NCBI RefSeq assembly: GCF_042652185.1
Contig: NZ_JBHSIX010000006.1
Strand: one strand, 5' to 3'
DNA from: Actinacidiphila fildesensis
GTDB taxonomy: Bacteria; Actinomycetota; Actinomycetes; Streptomycetales; Streptomycetaceae
DNA length: 64,000 nucleotides
This document shows positions 50,860 through 58,912 of the stretch, in pieces (position 1 is the first letter of the stretch; every line of letters starts with the position of its first letter). The notes beneath the pieces were generated by a model, which did not search any database, was not told the DNA's origin, and saw only the letters and a list, made by a program, of their open reading frames with translations. The translations under genes were made by a program, and so were the position numbers.

Positions 50860-51861
50860 TTGCGCAGCCGGAACATCTACCACGCCGTCGACTCGCACAC
50901 CGAAGGCATGCCGACCCGCGTCATCACCGGCGGCGTGGGCGTCATCCCCGGCGCCACGATGGCCGAGCGCCGGCTGTACTTCATGGAGCACCACGACCGG
51001 GTGCGCACGCTGCTGATGTACGAGCCGCGCGGGCACTCGTCGATGAGCGGCGCGATCCTGCAGCCGCCGACGCGGCCCGACGCGGACTACGGGGTGCTGT
51101 ACATCGAGGTCTCCGGCTACCTCCCGATGTGCGGCCACGGCACCATCGGCGTCGCCACCGTCCTCGTCGAGACCGGGATGGTGCCGGTCACCGAACCGGT
51201 CACCACCGTCCGGCTGGACACCCCCGCCGGGCTCGTCACCGTCGACGTCCAGGTCGTGGACGGGGAGGCCACCGCCGTCACCCTCCGGAACGTCCCGGCG
51301 TTCTCCGCCGGCCTGGACCTCAAGGTCGACGTCCCCGGCCACGGGACGCTCACCTACGACCTCGCCTACGGGGGCAACTTCTACGCGATGCTGCCGCTGG
51401 CCGACCTCGGGCTGCCCTTCGACCGGGAGCGCAAGAACGACATCCTCGCCGCCGGGCTCGCCGTCATGGAGGCCATCAACGCGGCGGACCGGCCGGTGCA
51501 CCCGGAGGACCCGGACATCAACGGGGTCAAGCACGTCCAGCTGATCGCCCCCGGCTCCGACGCGCGGCTGTCCCGGCACGCGATGGCCATCCACCCCGGC
51601 TGGTTCGACCGCTCGCCGTGCGGCACCGGCACCTCGGCGCGGATGGCGCAGCTGCACGCGCGTGGTGAACTCCCGCTGCACACCGACTTCGTCAACGAGT
51701 CCTTCATCGGAACGTTCTTCACCGGCCGGCTCGTCGAGGAGACCACGGTCGGCGGGCTGCCCGCCGTGGTGCCCACGGTCACCGGCCGCGCCTGGATCAC
51801 CGGCACCGCCCAGTACTTCCTCGACCCGTCCGACCCCTTCCCCGGCGGGTTCCTGCTGTGA
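50860..51861 (+). CDS. Proline racemase family, probable 4-hydroxyproline 2-epimerase
   Basis: A 333-residue enzyme. Both catalytic cysteines are present: Cys91 in MCGHGTIG and Cys254 in SPCGTGTSARMA, which argues for an epimerase or racemase and against the trans-3-hydroxyproline dehydratases that have Thr or Ser at one site. HAVDSHTEGMPTRVITGG is the family start. It would turn trans-4-hydroxy-L-proline into cis-4-hydroxy-D-proline for the dehydrogenase. Start TTG 50860 has AAGGAGGA five bases upstream. Confidence 0.9.
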   Translation: MRSRNIYHAVDSHTEGMPTRVITGGVGVIPGATMAERRLYFMEHHDRVRTLLMYEPRGHSSMSGAILQPPTRPDADYGVLYIEVSGYLPMCGHGTIGVATVLVETGMVPVTEPVTTVRLDTPAGLVTVDVQVVDGEATAVTLRNVPAFSAGLDLKVDVPGHGTLTYDLAYGGNFYAMLPLADLGLPFDRERKNDILAAGLAVMEAINAADRPVHPEDPDINGVKHVQLIAPGSDARLSRHAMAIHPGWFDRSPCGTGTSARMAQLHARGELPLHTDFVNESFIGTFFTGRLVEETTVGGLPAVVPTVTGRAWITGTAQYFLDPSDPFPGGFLL

Positions 51862-51949
51862 TCACCGACGGCGGGTACGGTCGGGAGGAAGGGGCTCACC
51901 GGGCCGCGGTGCCGCCCTCCGACGACCTTCCGGGAACGGGACCACCGCT

Positions 51950-52879
51950 GTGACACTGCCGCACCTCGACGCCACCGCCATCGCCCGGCTCCTCGGGCCC
52001 GCCGACGCGGCGGACGCCGTCGAAGCGGTGCTGCGCGGCGGGCTCGACCCGGAGACCGGGCCGCCGCGCACCGGCGTCCCGGTCCCGGCCGGCGAGTTGC
52101 TGCTGATGCCCGCCGCCACGAAGGACTTCGCTGGAGTGAAGATCGCCGGGGTGGCGCCGGGCAACCCGGCCCGCGGGCTGCCCCGGATCACCGGCAGCTA
52201 CCTCCTCCTCGACGGCGCGACCCTCCAGCCGGTCGCGCTGCTCGACGGGCCCGCCCTCACCTCGCTGCGCACCCCGGCGGTGTCCGCCGTCGCGATCCGC
52301 CACCTGGCCGTGCCCGACGCCTCGCACCTCGTCCTGTTCGGAGCGGGACCGCAGGCGTACGGGCACCTGGCGGCGGCCCTCGCGGTCCGGCCGCTGACCC
52401 GGCTCACCGTGGTCGCCCGCAGGCCCGAGCCCGCGCAGGCGCTGGTGGCCCACGCCCGCCGGCTCGGACTGGACGCCGTGACCGGCGGACCCGACGCGGT
52501 GGCCAAGGCCGACCTGGTGATCTGCTGCACCACGGCCCGCACTCCGCTGTTCGACGGCAGCACCGTCGCCGGGCACACGACCGTGGTCGCCGTCGGCTCG
52601 CACGAAGCGTCGGCCCGCGAGACCGACACCGCGCTGGTGACCCGGGCCACCGTCGTCGTCGAGGCGCGGTCGGCCGCGCTGCGCGAGGCGGGGGACATCC
52701 TGGTCCCGATCGCGGAGGGCGCCTACCGGCCGGAGGATCTCGCGGGCACCCTCGCCGACCTCGTCGCCGGCCGGCTGCGCCCTGAAGCGGGCCGCCCGCG
52801 CTTCTTCAAGGGCACGGGTATGGCGTGGCAGGATCTCGCCGTAGCTGCTGAGATCTTCCGGGCCGCGAAAGCAACGTGA
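51950..52879 (+). CDS. Ornithine cyclodeaminase/mu-crystallin family, probable delta1-pyrroline-2-carboxylate reductase
   Basis: A 309-residue NAD(P)-binding protein. GVKIAGVAPGNPARGLP and LTSLRTPAVSAVAIRHL are family motifs; the Rossmann motif is LVLFGAGPQAYGHLAA with ICCTTARTPLFDG. In hydroxyproline and 3-hydroxyproline catabolism this family includes delta1-pyrroline-2-carboxylate reductases that give L-proline; true ornithine cyclodeaminase is less likely beside these genes. GTG 51950, weak ribosome site (GGGAACGGGA). Confidence 0.82.
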   Translation: MTLPHLDATAIARLLGPADAADAVEAVLRGGLDPETGPPRTGVPVPAGELLLMPAATKDFAGVKIAGVAPGNPARGLPRITGSYLLLDGATLQPVALLDGPALTSLRTPAVSAVAIRHLAVPDASHLVLFGAGPQAYGHLAAALAVRPLTRLTVVARRPEPAQALVAHARRLGLDAVTGGPDAVAKADLVICCTTARTPLFDGSTVAGHTTVVAVGSHEASARETDTALVTRATVVVEARSAALREAGDILVPIAEGAYRPEDLAGTLADLVAGRLRPEAGRPRFFKGTGMAWQDLAVAAEIFRAAKAT

Positions 52880-52890
52880 CATTGTACGCT
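52874..52890 (+). promoter_or_regulatory. GntR-type operator site 3, upstream of gntR
   Basis: ACGTGACATTGTACGCT matches ATGTGACATTTTACTGT at 13 of 17 bases. It is 31 bases before the gntR ATG and overlaps the end of the reductase gene by six bases, consistent with autoregulation. Confidence 0.6.
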
Positions 52891-52920
52891 GGAGCTCCGC
52901 GCGATGACGGAGGAACAGCG

Positions 52921-53643
52921 ATGGGTGACCTGAAGCAGCGCAACCTGATCACAGCGCAGGAGCGGCTGCGCGATCAGGTGGGCCACGCCCTGCGTGCCGC
53001 GCTCATCGCCGGTGAACTGCGCCCCGGCGTGGTCTACTCGGCGCCCGCCCTCGCCGCGGACTTCGGCATCTCCGCCACCCCGGTGCGTGAGGCGATGCTC
53101 GACCTGGCGCGCGAGGGCCTGGTCGAACCGGTGCGCAACAAGGGCTTCCGGGTCACCGAGATGAACGAGCGCGACCTCGACCAGTACACCGAGATCCGCG
53201 CCCTCATCGAGGTCCCGACCGTCGGCCGGGTCACCCGCACCGCCACCCCGGAACAGCTGGAGGAACTGCGGCCGGCCGCCGAGGAGATCGTCGCCGCCGC
53301 CCGGGCGCACGACCTCATCGGCTATCTGGAGGCCGACCGCCGTTTCCACCTCACCCTCCTCGGCCTGGCCGGGAACGAGCGGCTGGTCGAGGCCGTCGGC
53401 GATCTCCGCAAGCGCTCCCGGCTGTACGGGCTGACGCGGCTGGACGAGCGCGGCGAGCTGGTCTCGTCGGCCGAGGAGCACATCGAGCTGCTCGACCTGA
53501 TGATTTTCGGGGACGCGGAGGCCGCGGAGGAGTGCATGGCCCGGCACCTCGGGCATGTGCGGTCGCTGTGGGCGGTGGGCAAGGAGGAGCCGGCCGCGGC
53601 GAAGCCGGAGCCGGTCCTCAAGCGCAAGCTCGGCAAGGCTTAG
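52921..53643 (+). CDS. GntR-family regulator (FadR/FCD subfamily)
   Basis: A 240-residue regulator. The winged helix is LRDQVGHALRAALIAGELRP with ADFGISATPVREAMLDLARE and NKGFRVTEM, all GntR hallmarks. The FCD ligand-binding domain follows, with ADRRFHLTLLGLAGN and MARHLGHVRSLW holding metal/ligand histidines. The basic tail (KPEPVLKRKLGKA) is unusual. ATG 52921 has GGAGGAA six bases upstream. It is placed at the end of the hydroxyproline operon and the motif before it recurs in front of the other units, so it is the probable regulator; hydroxyproline or a pathway imine is the likely ligand. Confidence 0.92.
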   Translation: MGDLKQRNLITAQERLRDQVGHALRAALIAGELRPGVVYSAPALAADFGISATPVREAMLDLAREGLVEPVRNKGFRVTEMNERDLDQYTEIRALIEVPTVGRVTRTATPEQLEELRPAAEEIVAAARAHDLIGYLEADRRFHLTLLGLAGNERLVEAVGDLRKRSRLYGLTRLDERGELVSSAEEHIELLDLMIFGDAEAAEECMARHLGHVRSLWAVGKEEPAAAKPEPVLKRKLGKA

Positions 53644-53650
53644 GCCGGTT

Positions 53651-53684
53651 GCCCTGCGGGGCGAGGGCGAAAGCCCCGCAGGGC
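53651..53684. terminator. Bidirectional hairpin terminator
   Basis: GCCCTGCGGGGC (53651-53662) pairs perfectly with 53673-53684, 10-nt loop. It lies between the convergent gntR and aminopeptidase genes and serves both. Confidence 0.88.
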
Positions 53685-53691
53685 GCCCCCG

Positions 53692-55077
53692 CTAACCGAG
53701 CAGCTCGCCCATCCAGCTCTCGATCCCCGCGACATCGCGCGGCAGTGCCCCCGACATCAGGCGGGCCCCGTCGGACGTGATGACCAGGTCGTCCTCGATC
53801 CGGATGCCGATGCCGCGCAGTTCCAGCGGCAGCGTCTCGTCGTCGGGCTGGAGGTACAGGCCCGGTTCGACGGTGAGGACATGGCCCTCCTCCAGTACCG
53901 CGTCGAGGTAGGTCTCGGCGCGGGCCTGGGCGCAGTCGTGCACGTCGAGGCCGAGCATGTGGCCGCTGTTGCACAGCGTGTAGCGGCGGTAGAGGCCGCT
54001 GTCCTCGGCGAGCGCCTCGTCGGCGGAGATCCGCAGCACGCCCCAGTCGGCGAGCCCTTCGGCGATGACGCGCATGCCCGCGAGGTGGAAGTCCCGGAAG
54101 CTGGCGCCGGGTTTGAGGGCCGCGATACCGGCGTCCTGGGCCGCCAGGACCAGTTCGTACAGCTGGCGCTGGACGGGGGAGAAGATGCCGGACAGCGGCA
54201 GCGTGCGGGTGACGTCGGCGGTGTAGAGGGTGTCGGCCTCCACGCCCGCGTCGAGCAGCAGCAGTTGCGTGGGGTCCAGCGCGCCGTCGTTGCGTATCCA
54301 GTGCAGTACGCAGGCGTGCGCGCCGGACGCGGCGATGGTGTTGTACCCGGTGCCGTTGCCCTCGGCGCGGGCGCGCTGGTTGAACGCCCCCTCGATCCAG
54401 CGTTCGCCGCGCGCGTGCCGCAGGGCGCGCGGCAGGGACCGTACGGCGTCCTCGAAGCCGGCGACCGTGTGGTCGACGGCGAGTTGCAGCTGGCCGACCT
54501 CCCACGCGTCCTTCACCAGCCGCAACTCCGAGAGCGCACTGGCGAGTTCGGTGTCCGTCGTGGCGTCGCGGCCCGGCGGCAGTGCGCCGAACCCGTCGAG
54601 GTGCTCGCACCGGATGCCGGTCATCCGCTCGGCTTCCGCGAGGTCGGGGCGGCGCCCGACCCAGAACTCCCCGTAGCGGCGGTCGCGGTAGAACCCGGCC
54701 TCGGTGCGCGGTGAGCGCGGCCGCAGATACAGCACGGCCTCGTGCCCGGAGGGACCGGACGGCTCCAGGACGAGGACGTTGCCGGGCTGGTCCTCGCCGG
54801 TCAGGCCGGTGAGCCAGGCGTAGGCACTGTGCGGGCGGAAGCGGTAGTCGTCGTCGTTGGAGCGGGCCTTGAGCTGCCCGGCGGGGACGACGAGCCGCTC
54901 GCCGGGGAAGCGGGCGGAGAGCCGGTCGCGGCGGGCAGGGGTGAGGTGCGAGGCGGGAACGCGGGTGCCGTCGGGCAGCGGAGTGGCGGCCCAGCCGGCG
55001 CCCATGAAGGCGTCCAGCGCCGGCGAGGTGGGCAGATCATGACTTCCCGTATGCAGTCGGGCGGGGGTTCCGTTCAT
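53692..55077 (-). CDS. pepP: Xaa-Pro aminopeptidase (aminopeptidase P)
   Basis: A 461-residue M24 metallopeptidase with the AMP_N domain (RRDRLSARFPGERLVVPAG, YAWLTGLTGEDQP) and pita-bread catalytic domain. The metal ligands are visible: LLLLDAGVEADTLYTADVTR (two Asp), NSGHMLGLDVHD (His), TVEPGLYL (Glu) and GIGIRIEDDLVI (Glu). It releases N-terminal residues before proline or hydroxyproline, the bond type abundant in collagen peptides. ATG 55077 has AAGGAGC seven to eight bases upstream. Divergent from the peptide transporter, with two operator-like sites in between. Confidence 0.92.
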   Translation of the reverse strand: MNGTPARLHTGSHDLPTSPALDAFMGAGWAATPLPDGTRVPASHLTPARRDRLSARFPGERLVVPAGQLKARSNDDDYRFRPHSAYAWLTGLTGEDQPGNVLVLEPSGPSGHEAVLYLRPRSPRTEAGFYRDRRYGEFWVGRRPDLAEAERMTGIRCEHLDGFGALPPGRDATTDTELASALSELRLVKDAWEVGQLQLAVDHTVAGFEDAVRSLPRALRHARGERWIEGAFNQRARAEGNGTGYNTIAASGAHACVLHWIRNDGALDPTQLLLLDAGVEADTLYTADVTRTLPLSGIFSPVQRQLYELVLAAQDAGIAALKPGASFRDFHLAGMRVIAEGLADWGVLRISADEALAEDSGLYRRYTLCNSGHMLGLDVHDCAQARAETYLDAVLEEGHVLTVEPGLYLQPDDETLPLELRGIGIRIEDDLVITSDGARLMSGALPRDVAGIESWMGELLG

Positions 55078-55126
55078 CGATGAGCTCCTTCGGACACGGG
55101 TCGGTAACGGCGACGCACACATCTTG

Positions 55127-55143
55127 TCAGTGCAATTTCACAT
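55127..55143 (-). promoter_or_regulatory. GntR-type operator site 4
   Basis: TCAGTGCAATTTCACAT; the reverse complement ATGTGAAATTGCACTGA agrees with ATGTGACATTTTACTGT at 13 of 17 bases. It lies in the divergent region between the aminopeptidase and the transporter operon. Confidence 0.6.
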
Positions 55144-55146
55144 TAC

Positions 55147-55163
55147 TATGTTACGGGTCACAT
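55147..55163 (-). promoter_or_regulatory. GntR-type operator site 5 (weaker)
   Basis: TATGTTACGGGTCACAT shares the GTCACAT half with the other sites (10 of 17 in total). It lies 36 bases before the binding-protein ATG and only three bases from site 4, so the two may bind cooperatively and control both divergent units. Confidence 0.45.
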
Positions 55164-55198
55164 CTTAGAGTGCCGTTCTTCTCAGCGGAGTGACTCAT

Positions 55199-56944
55199 AT
55201 GACCAAGCGCACCCAACTCGCCCTGTCCACCGCCCTCCTGGCGTCCCTCACCCTCGGTCTCGCGGGCTGTTCCGACGATGCGAAGGGCAGTCGGAGCGGC
55301 AAGGGGAAGAACCCGGCAGCGGCCAACGAAGGTCAGGTCGTCGGCGGCACCCCGGTGAAGGGCGGCACCCTCACCGTCCTGTCCAACCAGGACTTCTCGC
55401 ACCTGGACCCGGCCCGCAACTGGACGATGCCGAACATGGACATGGGGATCCGGCTGCTCTACCGGACCCTGACCACCTTCAAGAGCGAGCCCGGCAAGGC
55501 CGGCAGCGAGATCGTCCCCGACCTGGCCACTGACCTCGGCACGCCCACCGAGGGCGGCAAGGTGTGGACCTTCACCCTCAAGAAGGGCCTGAAGTACGAG
55601 GACGGCACCCCGATCACCGCCAAGGACGTCAAGTACAACGTCGAGCGGTCGTTCTCCCCCGACCTCACCGGCGGACCCGACTACGCCGCCCAGTACCTGG
55701 CCGACACCAAGGGCTACCAGGGCCCCCTGACGGGCAAGCACCTCAGCTCCATCGAGACCCCCGACGACCTCACCATCGTCTTCAAGCTCAAGCGCCCGGT
55801 CGCCGACTTCGCCTCCACGGCCACGCTGCCCACCTTCTCGCCCGTACCGCAGGCCCAGGAGAAGGGCGCGCAGTACGACGCCCGGCCGTTCTCCTCCGGC
55901 CCGTACAAGGTCGAGAGCTACGACCGGGGCAAGAAGCTGGTCCTGGTCCGCAACACGAACTGGGACGCCGCCACCGACACCGTCCGCAAGGCGTACCCGG
56001 ACCGTTTCGTGTTCGTCCAGGGGCTCAAGGGTGGTCAGGTCGACGACCGCGTCATCGCCTCCGCGGGCGGCGACGCCTCCACGATCGAGTGGTCCAACAT
56101 GCGGCCGGAGAGCGCGCCGAAGGTGCTGCCCAAGGCCGACGTCAAGGGCCGGCTGATCGCCGAGTCATCCGGCTGCACCGGGATGCTGCAGCTCAACACC
56201 AGCAAGGCCCCGTTCAACGACCCCAAGGTCCGTGAGGCCATGCAGTACGCGGTCGACAAGGCGTCGCTGCTCACCGCGTCCGGCGGCCCCGCGCTCAACG
56301 ACATCGCCACCGCCTATCTGCCGCCGGCCCTCACCGGCGCCAAGCAGGCCGACACCCTGAAGATCGCGCCGGCCGGCGACGTCGCCAAGGCCAAGGACCT
56401 GCTGAAGGCGGCCGGCAAGGACGGCGGCTTCGGGGCCACCTTCACCGTCTCCACCGGCGACAAGACCAGGGGCGAGGCGATCCAGCAGGGTCTGTCCCGG
56501 GTCGGGGTCGCGGTCACCATCAACACCGTCGACCCGTCCGCCTACTACGAGTCGATCGGCGACATCAAGAGCGCGCCCGACATGGTGATGGCCGGCTGGT
56601 GCCCCGACTACCCGTCGGGCTCCACCTTCCTGCCCTTCGTCTTCGACGGCCGCACCATCAGGGACAAGGGCAACCAGGGCAACTACTCGCAGTTCCGCGA
56701 CGACGCGGTCATGAAGCGGATGGACGAGATCGCCGCGATGTCCGACGCGGCCAAGGCCAACCAGGCCTGGATCGACCTCGACGCGCAGATCATGGCCAAG
56801 TCCCCGGCCGTGCCGCTGATGCTGGAGCGCAAGCCGCTGCTGGTCGGCACCAACATCGCGGGCGCCTTCGGCCACCCGGTGTGGTCGGGCCAGCTCGACT
56901 ACGCGGCCATCGGCCTCAAGGACCCGTCCAAGAGCCAGGGCTGA
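55199..56944 (+). CDS. Peptide ABC transporter substrate-binding lipoprotein
   Basis: A 581-residue SBP_bac_5 family lipoprotein. The signal peptide ends in lipobox LGLAGCSDD. Domain motifs: GGTLTVLSNQDFSHLDPARN, GGKVWTFTLKKGLKYEDGTP with ITAKDVKYNVER, and RPFSSGPYKVESYDRGKKL. It captures oligopeptides outside the membrane and delivers them to the permeases. ATG 55199 has GGAG eight bases upstream; GTG 55190 is the alternative. First gene of a five-gene operon in the order binding protein, two permeases, two ATPases. Confidence 0.92.
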   Translation: MTKRTQLALSTALLASLTLGLAGCSDDAKGSRSGKGKNPAAANEGQVVGGTPVKGGTLTVLSNQDFSHLDPARNWTMPNMDMGIRLLYRTLTTFKSEPGKAGSEIVPDLATDLGTPTEGGKVWTFTLKKGLKYEDGTPITAKDVKYNVERSFSPDLTGGPDYAAQYLADTKGYQGPLTGKHLSSIETPDDLTIVFKLKRPVADFASTATLPTFSPVPQAQEKGAQYDARPFSSGPYKVESYDRGKKLVLVRNTNWDAATDTVRKAYPDRFVFVQGLKGGQVDDRVIASAGGDASTIEWSNMRPESAPKVLPKADVKGRLIAESSGCTGMLQLNTSKAPFNDPKVREAMQYAVDKASLLTASGGPALNDIATAYLPPALTGAKQADTLKIAPAGDVAKAKDLLKAAGKDGGFGATFTVSTGDKTRGEAIQQGLSRVGVAVTINTVDPSAYYESIGDIKSAPDMVMAGWCPDYPSGSTFLPFVFDGRTIRDKGNQGNYSQFRDDAVMKRMDEIAAMSDAAKANQAWIDLDAQIMAKSPAVPLMLERKPLLVGTNIAGAFGHPVWSGQLDYAAIGLKDPSKSQG

Positions 56945-56957
56945 GGGGCGTACGGCG

Positions 56958-57929
56958 ATGGCCACCCTCACGGTGCCCGACCGGGTACCTCCCCCTGAAC
57001 CCGCCCCGAAAGCGGCACCCGGAGCCGCGCCCGGGTACGGGCCGTGGCGGCTCGCCTGGCGGCAGTTGAGCCGCCGGCCCGCCGCCCGTTTCGGCCTGGT
57101 GGTCGTGGCGCTGCTCGTCGTGATGGCCGCCGGCGCGCCGCTGCTCAGCGCGCTCGGCGGCTGGTCGCCCACCGAGTTCGACCAGACCGCCGTCGATCCC
57201 TACCTCGGCGGCCTGCCGCTCGGGCCGCTGGGCGGAATCGGCCCCGACCACTGGCTGGGCGTCGAACCCGTCACCGGCCGCGACCTGTTCGCCCGGGTCG
57301 TCAACGGTGCCCAGGTCTCGCTGCTGATCTCGCTCAGCGCCACCGCGGTGGTCGTCCTCGCGGGCACCGCCACCGGGATCGCCGCTGGCTACTTCGGCGG
57401 CCGCACCGACGCCGTGCTCAGCCGTCTGATGGATCTGACGATGTCCTTCCCGTCCCTCATCTTCATGATCGCGATGATGTCGGTGGCCCAGGACGTCAAC
57501 CGGATCTTCCTGATGACCGCCATCATCGGCGTCTTCGGCTGGCCCGGCATCGCCCGCGTCGTCCGCGGCGAGACGCTCTCGGTCAAGCACCGTGAATACG
57601 TCGAGGCCGCCCGGGTGGGCGGTTCCGGCGCCTGGCGCATCCTCGGCCGGGAGATCCTGCCCAACGTCTCCGGGCCGATCATCGCGTACACCACCCTGCT
57701 CATCCCCGGCATGATCAGCACCGAGGCCGCCCTCAGCTATCTGGGCGTCGGCGTCCGGCCGCCCACGCCCTCCTGGGGCCAGATGATCGCGGACAGCGTC
57801 GCGTTCTACGAGACCGACCCGATGTACTTCATCATCCCCAGCCTCTTCCTCTTCCTGGCCGTCCTCGCCTTCACCCTCCTCGGCGACGCGCTGCGCGACA
57901 TCCTCGATCCCCGGGGAGGCCGCAGGTGA
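56958..57929 (+). CDS. Peptide ABC transporter permease (DppC/OppC type)
   Basis: A 323-residue permease with about six membrane helices. The Pro-rich N-terminus is followed by FGLVVVALLVVMAAGAPLLS. GVEPVTGRDLFARVVNGAQV and the EAA loop YVEAARVGGSGAWRILGREILPN-type segment (here EAARVGGSGAWRILGRE) are typical. ATG 56958 lies 13 bases after the binding-protein stop. The next permease gene overlaps its end by four bases. Gene order is C before B, the reverse of the usual B-C order. Confidence 0.9.
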   Translation: MATLTVPDRVPPPEPAPKAAPGAAPGYGPWRLAWRQLSRRPAARFGLVVVALLVVMAAGAPLLSALGGWSPTEFDQTAVDPYLGGLPLGPLGGIGPDHWLGVEPVTGRDLFARVVNGAQVSLLISLSATAVVVLAGTATGIAAGYFGGRTDAVLSRLMDLTMSFPSLIFMIAMMSVAQDVNRIFLMTAIIGVFGWPGIARVVRGETLSVKHREYVEAARVGGSGAWRILGREILPNVSGPIIAYTTLLIPGMISTEAALSYLGVGVRPPTPSWGQMIADSVAFYETDPMYFIIPSLFLFLAVLAFTLLGDALRDILDPRGGRR

Positions 57930-58912
57930 TCCTCTACCTCGCCCGCCGGTTCGCCGGAGTCGCCGGCGTGCTCTTCGCGATCTCCGCCATCACCTTCACC
58001 ATCTTCTACGTCCTGCCCTCCGACCCGGCCGCGGCCGCCTGCGGCAAGAGCTGCAGTCCCGAGCGCCTCGAACTGGTCCGCCACTACATGGGCCTGGACC
58101 AGCCGGTCTGGCGGCAGTTCGGCGACTTCCTCACCGGAATCTTCTCCGGCCGCACCCTGGGGGAGGGGCCGCACGCGCTGCACTGCGGATTCCCCTGCTT
58201 CGGCTACAGCTACGAGAACTCCGTCCCGGTCTGGGACCTGCTGATGGACCGGCTGCCGGTCTCGGTCTCGCTCGCCGTCGGCGCGTCCGCGCTGTGGCTG
58301 CTGCTCGGCCTCGGCGCCGGTGTGACGGCCGCGCTGCGCAAGGACACCCTCGTCGACCGCACCCTGATGGTGGGCGCGGTCGCGGCGGCCTCCATGCCGG
58401 TCTACTTCACCTCGGTGATGCTGATCTACGGCGTGATCAGGATCGCCGGCCTGCTGCCGTACCCGACGTACACCGACTTCACCGCCGACCCGCTCGACTG
58501 GGCCTCCAACCTGATCCTGCCCTGGCTGGCACTGGCCCTGCTCTACGCCGCCATGTACGCCCGGCAGAGCCGCAGTTCGATGATCGAGGCGATGGCCGAG
58601 CCGTACATCCGCACCGCCCGCGCCAAGGGCATGCCGGAGCGCACCGTCATCGTCAAGCACGGGCTGCGCTCCGGGATGACGCCCATCCTCACCCTCTTCG
58701 GGATGGACCTCGGCGGCCTGCTGGCCGGCGCCGTCATCACCGAGTCCATCTTCGGACTGCCGGGCGTCGGACGGCTCTTCTACGACGGGCTGGTCCGCTC
58801 CGACCAACCCGTGATCCTCGGCGTCACCCTGCTGGCGGCGTTCTTCATCGTCATCGCCAACCTGGTCGTCGACCTCCTCTACGCCCTTCTCGACCCGAGA
58901 GTGAGGTACTGA
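57926..58912 (+). CDS. Peptide ABC transporter permease (DppB/OppB type)
   Basis: A 328-residue permease. It begins ILYLARRFAGVAGVLFAISA, the standard DppB start, with YMGLDQPVWRQFGDFLTGIF and the EAA loop YIRTARAKGMPERTVIVKHG. The periplasmic loop has four cysteines (ACGKSCSPERL and HCGFPCFGYS), more than usual for DppB, possibly disulfide-bonded. GTG 57926 overlaps the previous stop by four bases (GTGA). Its stop overlaps the next ATG by one base. Confidence 0.9.
   Translation: MILYLARRFAGVAGVLFAISAITFTIFYVLPSDPAAAACGKSCSPERLELVRHYMGLDQPVWRQFGDFLTGIFSGRTLGEGPHALHCGFPCFGYSYENSVPVWDLLMDRLPVSVSLAVGASALWLLLGLGAGVTAALRKDTLVDRTLMVGAVAAASMPVYFTSVMLIYGVIRIAGLLPYPTYTDFTADPLDWASNLILPWLALALLYAAMYARQSRSSMIEAMAEPYIRTARAKGMPERTVIVKHGLRSGMTPILTLFGMDLGGLLAGAVITESIFGLPGVGRLFYDGLVRSDQPVILGVTLLAAFFIVIANLVVDLLYALLDPRVRY

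Noticed and set aside
51950..52879. True ornithine cyclodeaminase linked to the arc genes
   Set aside because: It is 15 kb from arcA/argF and embedded in the hydroxyproline operon; pyrroline-2-carboxylate reductase fits better.
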